Part shown: positions 24,800 to 35,800 of the stretch, piece by piece
Numbering within the stretch: position 1 is the stretch's first letter
Layout: every line of letters starts with the position of its first letter
DNA from: Tetranychus cinnabarinus
Lineage: Eukaryota > Arthropoda > Arachnida > Trombidiformes > Tetranychidae
Direction: 5' to 3'
DNA length: 64,000 bases
Assembly (NCBI GenBank): GCA_022266195.1
Contig: WHVY01000003.1
Location: 3,658,001-3,722,000 of the forward strand
Made by a program: the position numbers and the translations under genes
Notes under the pieces: model-generated
What the model was told of the DNA's origin: nothing
The model's database searches: none
What the model saw: the letters and a program-made list of their open reading frames with translations, nothing else

Positions 24800-25456
24800 A
24801 TGACCTGCGATAATCAAGAATCAACTAACAAACCTTGTTGTAAAAATAAACAAGTGAAAATGGTCACTATCAGTGAGGTAAGTAGGCAAAAATTGATTAT
24901 TTGTGGTCTTGTAAAACTAATGCTCTGCTATTTTACCCAAACAAACCACCTTTAGTTACCCTTGTATGGAAATCCTTATCCACCAGCTGATAAAATTGAT
25001 TCCGGTGAACGTGGTATGATTGAGGAAAGTATTGGAGCCATGCGAATCGCAATCAAAGATAATTTAAAGTTTCTTGATGGGTTCACCACACGAGCCAAAG
25101 AAATTATTGATACAGCCAAAGCTCACTCTATGACAACAATAGATTATATTACCGATGAAGAAAACACAGTACCTAAAGCATTAGCCATCTCCGGCAGCGG
25201 ACTTTTTGGTCTTTTACTGGCTTCTAGACGAGGATTGTTCAAAAAGTTATTGTACACAACAACGGGTGCTGGTGTTATGACTGGAGTCTGCTATCCTAAA
25301 CAATCAGGAGAAATGTTAAGCGTTGCTGGTTATATTGTGAAGAATAAGGGATTTCCATTAGTTAATGAATATACCGGCATAGATCTTAACCAATATTTTA
25401 ACAAAGATAATGAAAAGGACAAAGATGAGAAAAAAGGAAAAGACCACCAATCTTAA
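24800..25456 (+). CDS. MICOS subunit MIC26/MIC27 (apolipoprotein O family)
   Basis: Two exons, 24800-24877 and 24956-25456, joined in phase 0 (donor GAG|GTAAGT, acceptor TTTAG), encode 192 residues. The family start LPLYGNPYP is at the beginning of exon 2, followed by an amphipathic helix region (about 50-95) and two hydrophobic Gly-rich segments, one with the GSGLFGLLLASRRG pattern and one with TTTGAGVMTGVCYP, as expected for the membrane hairpin. The C-terminus is highly charged. These proteins bind cardiolipin and stabilise the MIC10 arm of the MICOS complex at mitochondrial cristae junctions. The first 26 residues carry no obvious presequence; a second in-frame ATG at codon 21 could be the real start. 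MIC26 and MIC27 paralogs cannot be told apart here. Confidence 0.85.
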
Positions 25457-25974
25457 GGAATCTTCAAGAAACCGGAACACTCCAATAATAATTGCAATCT
25501 TTTAGTCTTTAATTCTGACTAGATGAACTCATCACAGTTACCTTTTAGATTCATCTTGAGAATGATGGTCGATTGGAACCAAATAATGCTTTATTTAGAT
25601 TGTTATATTTCATTAAATCATTCAGTTGTGATTAAATATTAACTAACCAATTATTGGACAATATATTCATTACTTAGCTTAATCAGTAAAAACCGTAGAT
25701 AGCTGATCATTTCAGTCGATCTCTAGTTTCTTTTTATGGACAATTTTTTACCTTTCTATTGGTTTGAAAAAAATTTTTCACATCTTTGTTTAGTCCGACT
25801 TTTTATTACTATAACCTTATTTCGGAATCGTTTGCGATTTTTTATACAGTAAATAATCGAAAAAATAAGTTTTTACGGGATTTTAAATGATAAAAGTATT
25901 AAAATATAATAGTATCGAGTGTAACTCTATTCGTCTCATGAGTGAACGATAGCTTTTTATATAGTTTTTTGAAA
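25457..25974. other. MIC26/27 3' flank
   Basis: AT-rich sequence with no gene. It leads into the decayed retroelement on the minus strand, whose 3' boundary is not clear. Confidence 0.4.
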
Positions 25975-26421
25975 TTACGAGCCCAGGAGGTCTGAGTCCA
26001 TTTCGAGTCCAGGTGTTGTTCCATCTTCGAAACGTCCGTAAAATAACTGTAAATCAATATATGCTTGTCTTTCAGCGATTGCTTTAAAAGTAGGCAGGTC
26101 ATGAATTTCAAACAATCTAATAGATTCCTCGGCAGTACAAAATCTCATTAACAATTCAGGAGTTAACCAGTCGCCATCACTTTTATCTTTCAATTTCACT
26201 TGATATGTTCCACCATTATTAATCATACCAGCAAAGAATTTTTCTGAAAATGAATTGCCTAAAAACATTCGAGGATCAAAATCCCTCAGAACTTCAAATT
26301 TTAACAGTTTTGGTTTTTTAACTGTAGCATGTTTAAGCAACGCATAAGCAGCTCCTTGGACAGGTTCAAAACTTCCAAAAACCCCTCGCATTTGAGAATT
26401 GGATGGTAAAGGGTGTAACAC
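25975..26421 (-). pseudogene. Unassigned retroelement-associated open frame
   Basis: An open frame of about 149 codons without a convincing ATG near its 5' end. The translation has balanced, protein-like composition (for example DFDPRMFLGNSFSEKFFAGM and DWLTPELLMRFCTAEESIRL), unlike random AT-rich sequence, so it was probably coding once. It starts inside the left arm of the inverted duplication at 26407-26658. I cannot match it to a known gag, protease or polymerase domain; its place beside the gag-pro remnant suggests it belongs to the same element or to a related insertion. Confidence 0.45.
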
Positions 26422-26658
26422 TTAAAAAGGCACAAATGAAGGAGGTAACAAGAAAGCTAATCTTTCCTTAATCACAAAATTTGTCGATATTGATTAAGAT
26501 AATAATGAAGCAACAGAGACAATGAAACCAAAACCAAATCTGTTGCTTCGAAATCTTCATTATTATCTTAAGCGATGTCACCAAATTTTGTGATTAAGGT
26601 AAGATATGCTTTCTTGTTACCTCCTTCATTTGTGCCTTTTTAAGTGTTACACCCTTTA
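26407..26658. repeat. Inverted duplication (hairpin) within the gag-pro remnant
   Basis: 26407-26516 and 26540-26658 are reverse complements with few mismatches and one insertion of about 8-9 bp in the right arm; the spacer is only about 23 bp. Both arms carry TAAAGGGTGTAACACTTAAA at the outer end and CTGTTGCTT/AAGCAACAG at the inner end. The right arm is the in-frame end of the protease ORF; the left arm encodes the same peptide on the plus strand. Confidence 0.85.
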
Positions 26659-27136
26659 GTATGTAAGCTTTCAACCGATTAGCTAGAGTATAATCAATAC
26701 AGGGTGCACAGGCGCCAGTGTCAATCATAACGTCTCCAACTTGTACAACTTGCTTATTTGGATAACACAGAGTTAATTTTACAACAGGAAAGTTTTTAGT
26801 GGATCCCACATTTGTGATTAAGTCACTCCTTTGATTTGGTCGGTTCCCAATCGAATGTTCAGATCTTGAAGTAGCTCTAGCAAATGCATCATTAGCCAAA
26901 AACGAATCAAATTCTGTAAATTCTTTTGTTTGTCGGTCAAATTTATGACAATCTTTGAACTCATGTCCTAAATTTCCACAATTATAGCAAAAAAATTCAC
27001 AAGCACCAACTTCACTCTTCTTTTCATCATTTTTCGGAAAAATTGGCATTGTATCTTTCGATCTAAGTCGTTTGATCTTCTCAAAGTAATGCTCGTTCAT
27101 CATTATTGCTGATAAGGCATCAATACCATGTACCAC
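26594..27136 (-). pseudogene. Gag-protease ORF with CCHC zinc knuckle and DTGA motif
   Basis: About 180 codons are open, extending roughly 13 codons further upstream to a stop. Near the middle is CX2CX4HX4C (CYNCGNLGHEFKDC), the nucleic-acid-binding knuckle of retroelement Gag. About 90 residues later comes VMIDTGACAPCIDY, the active-site loop pattern of retropepsin-like proteases. There is no genuine start codon at its 5' end and the frame ends inside the inverted duplication, so it is a broken fragment. It should not be counted as a host gene. Confidence 0.7.
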
Positions 27137-28206
27137 TTGAGACTTAGTACACTTGAGTTCACGTTCAAGATTGGTTCAGTCTTTCAGGTCCACCGTAACT
27201 AAATCTTTCGATGAAAAACACAGATTGAAATAATTTAGAGAAACAACTTTATTGTTTTTGCTTATAATGGAACATTGAAACTTAATTGAAATTACAGTAA
27301 GGAAGTTTAGTAATAAGTATAAAAAAAGGTTCAGAAATTAAACGAAGACAAGAACGAAATAAAAAGAATATTCTTGAAGATAAAAAAAAGCTAAATCAAT
27401 CATAGTCAAGGTAACCGTACACGGCAACGAACCGTTGTCAACGGTAAACAATAAAAATCTGCTTCCAAGCAGGGATCAGTTTCTAATTTAGAAAAGGATT
27501 GAAATAATAGCTTGAATTTAATCCTAATCATTGTAATCTATTCTGTTCCAAGATATTGAAGAGACTAACAACCAGTCATTTGGAAACATTAAGAACGACT
27601 AAATAAACCAAACATGTTTTATTCATCGATCAATAAAAATTATTTATTTACCGAAAATATGAGTTTAAAACAAGTTAAAGCAAAAAATAATTTCACTATA
27701 ATCTTTAAATTAGTTCAAATTTAACGGTATAAATTCGTATTCTTTAATAATTTCTTGCAACGTTTAAGTCGATATATCTTTAAGCCCAAGAACGATCCAT
27801 GATGCGTCCAAATTATGCCTCAACGTATCTAAATTTTTCAATAATTTTAGCATTTCATTTAGTCTTCGCAATACACTTCTACGACAAATTGAATGAGTTA
27901 TGTTTCCTTTCAAGCCAATCCCTTGTAACGCTTTTTTATAATTTTACCAACATCCGAAATTGCATCTGGACTTTCATGTTATTAATAATACAAGAAGCAA
28001 ATATGGTTTTATTTTCTTGGAAAAATTGTAATCAAATCGCTGTAATAGAAATAATGAATTAGGTTAACATCTGTGACGATTGCTTATTAGTAGCCCTTTG
28101 ATTTTTACACAAGTTATATTGAAATTTATGTTTGACAATATTGGTTTAAACAAAGTGATCCTAAAACTGAAAATAAATTGGGTTGACTGTGAAAAATTGT
28201 TTTAAA

Positions 28207-29367
28207 ATGAAGCAAATCTGTTTATGCTTGAGTCTATTAGTTTTTCATGTAAATGCGCTGGTTGTACCAAACACAACCCACATTCCTGGTCACCATTTAG
28301 AACGTATTAGCAGACAGTTGCTTGATCCTATTTCCAGTGGTGATCCTTCATTCATGGCAGTGGTTATTCATGGAGAATGCGAGCATTTGTGCGGAGGAGT
28401 TTTCCTGACACCCCAACATATCCTGACACTTTCAGATTGTGTTAGAAAGTAAGTATGAAACAACCAAAAGTAACCTGTTAACGTAAAAACTAATTTGAAC
28501 CCATTTTCAACCAGAGACAAAAATAAGATTAAAATATACCCAAATATTCCCTATTATTTGCCTCATTGCGATGAAGATCACACCGTTTTCCCCATTGATA
28601 AAGTAATTTTTATGCCTGGTTATGACCCAAAATCACACGACAAATCACATGCAACCAGTTTGGCCATAGTTCATCTGGAAAAACCAGTGACCACAGTAAA
28701 GAACATTTCGGTCAATCATGATAATTTTGACGCCAACCAGGAAACAATTTTGTTCACTTTGGGTATCAATAGACCACTCCATGTTGATGATTTTGTTGAT
28801 CCACAAAAGTGTCAAACTTTATGGCCAGAAGGTGGACCCGTAATTTGTGGTTCTCTTCGTGATAAGGGCACACCACACAAATGTACTCTGGTTCCTGGTC
28901 TGCCTTTGATTATTAATCATAAAGGTCAAGCCTACCTAAAAGGCCTTTTTGTAGATCCTTTGAGTTGCCCACCGAAAGATGTGGTTTACGTTAATGTAAC
29001 AGCTCATTTAAATTGGATCCTATTGGCAACTAAACCCGTCACTGGCCAACATGATTTAAGTAATGGCCCATTGGTTATGAGAAAAGTCCATCCATCGATC
29101 TATCCTGATCTCCATGTCCATAGAGTCTGGCCTTTTGCACCCCCTGAACATCATACAACTGATAATAGTCAACACAACACGAGTGCTAATCATGTAGGAC
29201 AAGGTTGCATTTGTAATTGTGAAAAGTATCGGTCCAACAATTCCTACTCTTTGTATGGCGACAATGACGATCCATTTCAACCAACAGAAAGAAGCAACAA
29301 TAATAATAATAATAATAACGGTGTTCATGGCAGTGTTCACAATCAAAATCAAAACCATAACGACTAA
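28207..29367 (+). CDS. Secreted serine protease homolog (catalytically inactive)
   Basis: Exons 28207-28448 and 28515-29367 (donor AAA|GTAAGT, acceptor ACCAG, phase 2) encode 364 residues. The ATG at 28207 starts a good signal peptide (MKQICLCLSLLVFHVNA, cleavage near 16). The trypsin-fold core is recognisable: LCGGVFLTPQHILTLSDC (about 61-78) sits where active enzymes have the AAHC motif, SLAIVHLEKPV (about 129-139) where they have DIALL, and CTLVPGLPLI (about 204-213) where they have GDSGGP. All three catalytic residues are replaced (His to Asp77, Asp to Ser129, Ser to Pro208), so it is a pseudoenzyme. The C-terminal roughly 80 residues are His/Asn/Gln-rich with a run of eight Asn. Such homologs often act as cofactors in immune or developmental proteolytic cascades; that role is inference. 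The region just upstream (28000-28206) holds its promoter and 5' end. Confidence 0.82.
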
Positions 29368-29680
29368 CTAATCGTAATGTTCAATATTTAAACTAACTTC
29401 AGCACACAAAAATAGTACTGATCGAAAAAATGTCTAAAATAGTCTGTTTTTAATGAATTGATGTAACTAAAAACCATAAATAAATTAATGTATAATGCCA
29501 ATAATTTAATTTCTAATGGGCAAATTAACTAATAAAACATTTAATCAGTATTTGAACACTTAAAATGTAATATTGAATAGTTTTTATTACAATAAACTAC
29601 TTATACACTCGATCAATTAAAGTTAAATACTGAAACTTCAATTCATTAAATGTTGAAAATACATTTATTTGAACCGAAAG

Positions 29681-30175
29681 AATAGTGTCAAAATCTGTGA
29701 ATTTCGAGCTAAGATTTGAGATTTTGTGGTTCTATAGTAGTTTGTAGTTAAAAATGAGTCCATAAGTGCTATTAAAAATTCTGTTCGACCAATAGTTTTC
29801 GAGAAAATCGATTCCAAACTTGAAACTTCGATCGGCTTTTGTACAATTTTGGAATCAGATTTTTATATGAAACTCAATTTTACTGATGTAAGTTTTGATG
29901 GGCAACCAGAAAATGAATTTACTGTGAGAAAAAAAGTTTTCTTTTTTACGTAAAACAGATAAGTTCGATTTTTAGTTGAACTGGCCCCATTCTATGACCG
30001 TAAGTTTTAGAGAGCTGAAACTTATTATTTGTTGATAAAATATGTTGGCACACATCGACGATAAAACATTTGTTTCAATTCATGCACAGTTCTCTTGATT
30101 TTGGCCATTTGTCTCAAAACTTTATACCTCAATATTTCGAGAAGGCCATTTCCTACAATCATCATTCTTTCACCA
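29681..30175 (+). repeat. Repeat unit A of the 29.7-31.6 kb block
   Basis: About 495 bp running from GAATAGTGTCAAA to a CATCATTCTTTCACCAA-like end. It is the near-complete reverse complement of unit C and aligns in direct orientation with unit B. Landmarks are GAGTCCATAAGTGCTATTAA, TTTTCGAGAAAATCGATTCC, GAAACTTCGATCGGCTTTTG, CTCAATTTTACTGATGT and CAATATTTCGAGAA. No ORF or terminal repeat of known type was seen. Confidence 0.8.
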
Positions 30176-30343
30176 ATTCAATCCTTTACTAATTACTAAT
30201 TCAATAGAATTCAATAACTTTCCAGTAGCGCGTTCGGGTTATGATATTCGGGCAGTAAATGTATGAAAAACAACTTATTCAACCAACTAAACTCATATAT
30301 TGCTAAATAAGCAAGTTTCCTGGTTTCACTTGTCAAAGAAATG

Positions 30344-30838
30344 GAAAGAATGATGCCAAAGACTCGAGAAATTGAATTAAAAGTTGAAACTTGGTGCATT
30401 TGTAGGGACATTAAAACTGAGCCCATTGGTACTATTAAAGAATTCATCCGATGGACAGTTTTCTAGAAAATTGAGGTCAAAGTTGAAACTTCGAGCTCCT
30501 TTTCTTCAGCTATGGAAGCAGATTTTTTCATGGAACTCAATTTTACTGATGTGACTTTTGATGGGAAACCAGAAAATACACTTATTTTGAGAAATTGGAC
30601 TTTTCTTTTTCTGCAAAACAGATTAGTTCGATTTTGAGTTAAAGCGATTTATTTATGTGACCTTAAGTTTTAGAGAGCTTAAACTTAGTATTTGTTGAGT
30701 AAATTTGTTGCCACTTATCTACGATTGAATAATTTTTTCAATTCATTGACAGTTCTCTTGATTTTAGACATTGACCAGAAAACTTTGAACATCAATATTT
30801 CGAGAATGATATCACTTACAGTCATTATTCGTTGACTA
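30344..30838 (+). repeat. Repeat unit B, diverged direct copy of unit A
   Basis: About 495 bp from GAAAGAATGATGCCAAAGAC to TCATTATTCGTTGACTAAA. It keeps the order of the unit A landmarks (GAGCCCATTGGTACTATTAA, GAAACTTCGAGCTCC, CTCAATTTTACTGATGTGAC, CAATATTTCGAGAATGA) but is more diverged from A than C is, so it is the older duplicate or a different subfamily member. Confidence 0.75.
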
Positions 30839-31089
30839 AACATTAGATTTTTGCATGGGCTCTAACATCATATGATTGAATATCGAAGAAATTCCGAGCT
30901 TGTTCATTTATATCCTGAATATCCTTCATCCTAATATTACAAAAAACGTTTGGGTTAAAAAACTATTTACCTTTATAAATCAAGTATCAAAGCTGTTAGC
31001 ATAAGTAATACAATGCTATAACTTTTTTTGTAGGAACTCGAATGATCTTAAATTTCATTGAATTTTAGTACATAATGAAATCTATTGTT

Positions 31090-31584
31090 TGGTCAAAGAA
31101 TAATGATTGTAGGTAAAGCTATTCTCGAAATATTGATGTTCAAAGTTTTCTGGTTAATGTCTAAAATCAATAAAACTATCGATGAAATGAGAAAATTGTT
31201 CAATCCTAGATGTGTACCAACAATTTTTATCAACAAATAATAAGTTTCAGCCCTCTAAAACCCAAGGTCCCAGAATGCGATCAATTTAACTAAAAATCGA
31301 ACTTATCCGTTTTACGTAAAAAAGAAAACTTTTTTTCTCAAAGTAAGTCCATTTTCTGGTTGCCTATCAAAAGTCACATCAGTAAAATTGAGTTTCATAT
31401 AAAAATCTGCTTCCATAATTGTACAAAAGCCGATCGAAGTTTCAATTTTGGAATCGATTTTCTCGAAAACTATTGGTCAGACAGACTTTTTAATAGCACT
31501 TATGGACTCAGTTTTAACTAAGAACAACTAAAAACTCACAGACTTCCAACTCTTAGCTTGAATTTCAAAGTTTTTGACACTATT
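31090..31584 (-). repeat. Repeat unit C, inverted copy of unit A
   Basis: About 495 bp; its reverse complement starts with GAATAGTGTCAAA and ends at TCATTATTCTTTGACCAAAC, the same limits as A. A and C together make a large imperfect palindrome with B and a 250-bp spacer between the arms. Confidence 0.8.
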
Positions 31585-32123
31585 CTTCTGTTTTAGATGC
31601 GTTTTTACACAAAGTTGTTTAAAGCAGATTTTAGTTTTCTAAATCTATCCTTTCTGACTGATAATTGTTGAATTCAGGCTAAATACATGTACATGCTTAT
31701 TAAATCATGTGGTAGATCGCCAATGAAAATTGTTTTCAGTTTCCCATCAACCTCTTCTTTACTCTTACCTTTAACATTAGTCATTAGTCTGTTCTGTACA
31801 ATGATCGTTCACTTATTGCTTTTCCTTCAGTTAATCAGCCTGATTAATTCAGAACTTACTAATAATGATAATCAAGTTGCATCTTTTCATCTCCTCCTCT
31901 TCTCATTATCATCATGACTTTAACTAACAAAAATCTACTGAGAAGTTAATTCTGTTCATTGTAAAGCCCTCCTTTAAAACTAAGGCTAAGTTAAACCTTT
32001 CAATAAAAGCTTGTACAATAACAATCATTTTACTTAAGATCAGTGAAATTACGATCATTTTTATTCTCATTTTCAGTCCCAATACATATTCAATGTGCAA
32101 ACACAGTTAGTTTCAATAAAACA

Positions 32124-34855
32124 ATGATTCGTTTGGTCGAATACAATTTAACAATTAAACAAAACCAACAACGACATCCATTGTCACCAACAATAATTGT
32201 TCGCCAATTTGTTTTGCTCTGTTGCTACCTTTCATTGGTCAGATATGCTGTTCATGGTGAAACCAATGAATCAATTAGTTCAATTATCACTGAACAACAA
32301 CCAACCACTAATAGTTATACTTTGGCTGAATTCAATAAAACATCATCAACAACACTTGATGTAACAAGCGATTCAAGCAACAACAATAGTGGGACTTTTG
32401 ATGTTAATGGTATATATGAGTTAACCAAGCCGATTGAGGCAACTTCAGTATCTTATTATCAACAAAGTTCAGTTGAATCTGATCATGTTAACACCCAGCC
32501 AACAGTAGATGTGCCATCAATTGTCCGAAGTGATTACAATCAACAACTGGATTACAATAGTTCAAGCATCTCCAAGAGACCCACAGTTATGGGATCACCA
32601 ACAATGGGTCCTTTCAATTCATCCCTTTCAACCTTACATGCAGCCAATTCAACGTTAAATGCCACTAATTTGTCCAACAATCAATCGACCATTTGTGATA
32701 GATATACATTTGATCATCAACAAGTGGCCAAGTTTTTTCTCACAACCATGATTCTGTTAGGTTTCTGTTGCCTACTAATTATTATTGTCCTCATCTTGGT
32801 TGCCTACATTTATCGTAAATTGTCCAAGGGAAGAAACGTTAAGGTATGGTTTAATAAGTAATCATTTATTGATCTACAGCAACAATTTAACAACATACAA
32901 CATAATAAGGAAACAAACCAAACCTGTGACGAAAATTTATGTTACATTTTAGTTCAATTTGTAGATGTAAAGATCAGATCTAAAGACAATCGGTATAAAT
33001 TTGGATGATAATCCAATTCCTAGCTCGATCGCTTTCATTACAAAGGTAAACTGTTACGAATCAGTGCTTTGAGATTTTGTGAGACAATAAAAAGCATAAT
33101 TTAAAGCTGAAAAGGAACAAAATATTGCAGATTTGGATAAAAACTAGAGCAATAAGTGGTAAAATTTAACATCAATCAATATCAAGCGACCAATAAGCCA
33201 GTTATGAAAATGGACCAATTATTCGAGAAAAGACGTCATAAGATTGGAAAGTAAACCTTTATACGCTGAAGAGGAATTGGAAGAAAGTCGACAACTATTC
33301 TACAAAAAAGTAAATATCGAGAAAATGGAATCGAATTGACAGCCAGGAAAAATCTGTGGAGAACAAGAATCGCCATAAATAACTTAGCAAATGTCATCGA
33401 TGCTGAAGAAGGGAACCAAATCGCCATTTGAAACCTTAGAGCTAATGTTTACTTTGATGGACTTTACAGGAAAAAGCAAAGGATCAGAATCAAGGGTCAG
33501 CTGCGAGATTGATTGTGAGCGCGTCTAATGTCTCGTGACTAATCTTTTGCCGAACTGGACAGTAAATAGAAGTCTATTTTTGAAATAAAAAAACCAATTG
33601 AGTTTATTGGGAATCAACCGAATAACTAACTTACGAACTGTTTGTAACATAATTTTTCCTTACAGGTTTTGTAACCCAAATTGTATTGCGAGTCTTTAAT
33701 AAATGTTGTCTTTTGGTTAAACTTTTGCTACTAATTTTCATTTTCATCTAACAGTTAAACTGTTCAAGTGAATTGTAACTAATCAGTTAAACTGTGATCT
33801 TTTAGTCTCCTAATCATTTAAATTAACATTAATAAAGCTCAGTGCAAAACTATTGGGGAAATTCATTTTAATTGTGAGTTACGACGATTTTTATTTTAGC
33901 AGCATTTTGAGTACAAACTCAGATTGTCAACTCACGCGTTACTTTGAATAGAGATTTCTAGCTAAGGTTTTACAAAGGTTGTAACTAATCAATTAATTGC
34001 CGTATCTTAGATCAGTAACATTGAAAAAATAAAGTTCAAGCTTTCATGGGCCGAATCATGAATATATCATAATTGAAGCAAGATACAAGACTGAAATCGG
34101 GTCTAATTAATCTTTAGTAAATAAACTATGAAACTAAATAATGACCGTCGGTCTTTTAATCTCGAAGGTAAAATTTTTGGATGCTCAATTCTCAATACTT
34201 TTGCACTAAGCTACGCAACTAAGCACTATCGTATTGTATTTTATTAATCATTCGCTTAAATATTTGAGTCTAACCATGTTTAACCAAAATAGCCCAACAG
34301 ACTACAAGAACTGTAAGAGTTAGACTTGGATAAATCAAAGATAGTTCATTATAAGTCTTATAATGAGTAATGATAATTCAGTCTCACAATGATAATGATA
34401 AATCATCATCATCATTGGTATTGATGATTAATTCGATTGCTTCCGTATAATGACAGAAACATTTTACCTTTCTGGACTTAAATACCTCTCAGTTGACATC
34501 TTACCAATTGCAATCATAAAAACAAATGCTTACTTTGTTCGAACCATCGATTTTTTTCTTCAATTTATAATATTCAAATTCGTATGTTTATTCGCAAAAT
34601 TTTATGTTTATTTTTCATCTTTTACAGGTTAACAATGATAAAAGGGACGAGGGAAACATTGAGATTGATACAATTAAAGATGGCCGGTTTTATCCAATAC
34701 AAGACAATGTTAACTTAGCCTTTGATGACGATGATGGGACTGAATTTAAATATTTTGGACATTCTCATTTGCCTTATTCGAAGCGTAATCAGTTTAATGA
34801 TCAATCGTCAACTGGCTCTTTTGGTTATCAACGTTCATCCAATCCTCGTCATTGA
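32124..34855 (+). CDS. Single-pass membrane protein with Ser/Thr/Asn-rich ectodomain, family unknown
   Basis: Exons 32124-32843 and 34628-34855 (donor AAG|GTATGG, acceptor TTTTACAG, phase 0) encode 315 residues from the first ATG. A hydrophobic segment near residues 27-39 (FVLLCCYLSLV core) fits a signal peptide with a long N-region. It is followed by about 160 residues rich in Ser, Thr and Asn with many N-x-S/T sequons, then a transmembrane helix (FFLTTMILLGFCCLLIIIVL and onward, about residues 202-228), a basic stop-transfer (YRKLSKGR) and an acidic cytoplasmic tail. The pattern suggests a heavily glycosylated type I cell-surface protein. No domain is recognised. The intron is long for this neighbourhood (1784 bp), and upstream exons cannot be excluded. 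Confidence 0.65.
32844..34627. other. Long intron of the membrane-protein gene
   Basis: A 1784-bp intron with no supported internal gene. A slightly more GC-rich stretch at about 33230-33600 includes open pieces on both strands (for example 33236-33427 minus) and may be an old insertion, but no known transposon motif is visible. Confidence 0.45.
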
Positions 34856-35800
34856 AACTATTTATCAGCTTTCATTAGCCATGACCATATTAGCGTACTA
34901 AATGTTTAATCGATTCTTATAAATACCACACAAAGTGTTTTAAATCAACCAATATATTAATTATTATCTTAGCAACCTTACATTAATATTGCTTTTTTTC
35001 AAACATAATATATTTTTTACTTCAATCATTGTTTAACTTTGCAAATTGATCATTAATATTGTATTTTTTTGGTATAAACCACACTTTTAGACATTGAAAT
35101 ATGTGACAAACAAAAATACCGTGAAAACATTAGAGCACATTAGATACAATTGGAGTTAATTTTTGCTTTGCTATAACAAATTTAGTTGTTTTTGTGAAGG
35201 CAAAATATATGAGTTTTATCAATGATTAGATGCGGAATACTTTCTCTTGTCATGCTTTGAACCATCAAGCAAATCAAGAATAAATCATAGCCAAAGGTTT
35301 GTCAATCAGGTAAAGAATGAAATCTAAAAATATTGAACTTATGCCTTTTAAGCAGAGCTGTAGGAGTTAATCATTCAAAATTGAGATAGCTTCGTTAAAA
35401 CATTGATTATATCGTTTAATTTTCCATTTCATCTACTGATTGCAGTGAACTGATCTGATTGAACTTATAGCGAGTAAATGTTGTTACAATTGAGACATTC
35501 AAGTTTGGGTCATATATTCTAGTTATTGTTTTATTTTGAGATTAGTCGGAAAATCATTTGTTTATGTTAATGGATGTTTTGATAAGATGAGTATAATATA
35601 ACGGTAATCAACAAATGATAATCAACCTTCCATTAGAGAAATTATCTTGCAACTTGAGCAACACCTTTCTTCTAATTATAATTCAGTGGGAAACTCCAGT
35701 AATCAGTTTTGATGACCATTTAATGGATATTTCATCAAATAGTCGATAAATATGTTAAAATACAGATTTTTTAAAAAAATAAAAAAACAAGAGATAGAAA
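34856..35800. other. Convergent 3' flanks of the membrane-protein and syntaxin-8-like genes
   Basis: AT-rich sequence with no gene seen. Both neighbouring genes end toward it, so it likely carries their 3' untranslated regions. Confidence 0.45.

Larger units (their letters stand above)
25975..28000 (-). mobile_element. Decayed LTR-retrotransposon gag-pro remnant
   Basis: Read on the minus strand, the pieces come in gag-to-protease order. About 27777-27950 reads as a Leu-rich helical segment (core SVLRRLNEMLKLLKNLDTL) that resembles the gag region of Bel/Pao-type elements. About 26650-27170 has a CCHC knuckle (CYNCGNLGHEFKDC) and an aspartic-protease-like motif (VMIDTGACAPCIDY). Then comes an inverted duplication, and then a 149-codon open frame. 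Stops interrupt the reading, for example just upstream of the zinc-knuckle ORF, and no reverse transcriptase or terminal repeats were found, so it is a dead fragment. The outer limits are approximate, and the Bel/Pao assignment is tentative. Confidence 0.65.
29368..32123. other. Repeat-rich region between the protease homolog and the membrane-protein gene
   Basis: It contains the triplicated repeat block (29681-31584) and no supported gene. ORFs at 30211-30447 (-) and 31687-31917 (+) have no recognisable content. A splice-acceptor-like tract (CATTTTCAG ending near 32077) precedes the next gene, so an unseen upstream exon is possible. Confidence 0.5.

Noticed and set aside
27799..28062. 87-codon plus-strand ORF upstream of the serine protease homolog
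   Set aside because: The opposite strand of this DNA reads as a gag-like helical segment that fits the retroelement remnant better; the plus-strand frame is a shadow.
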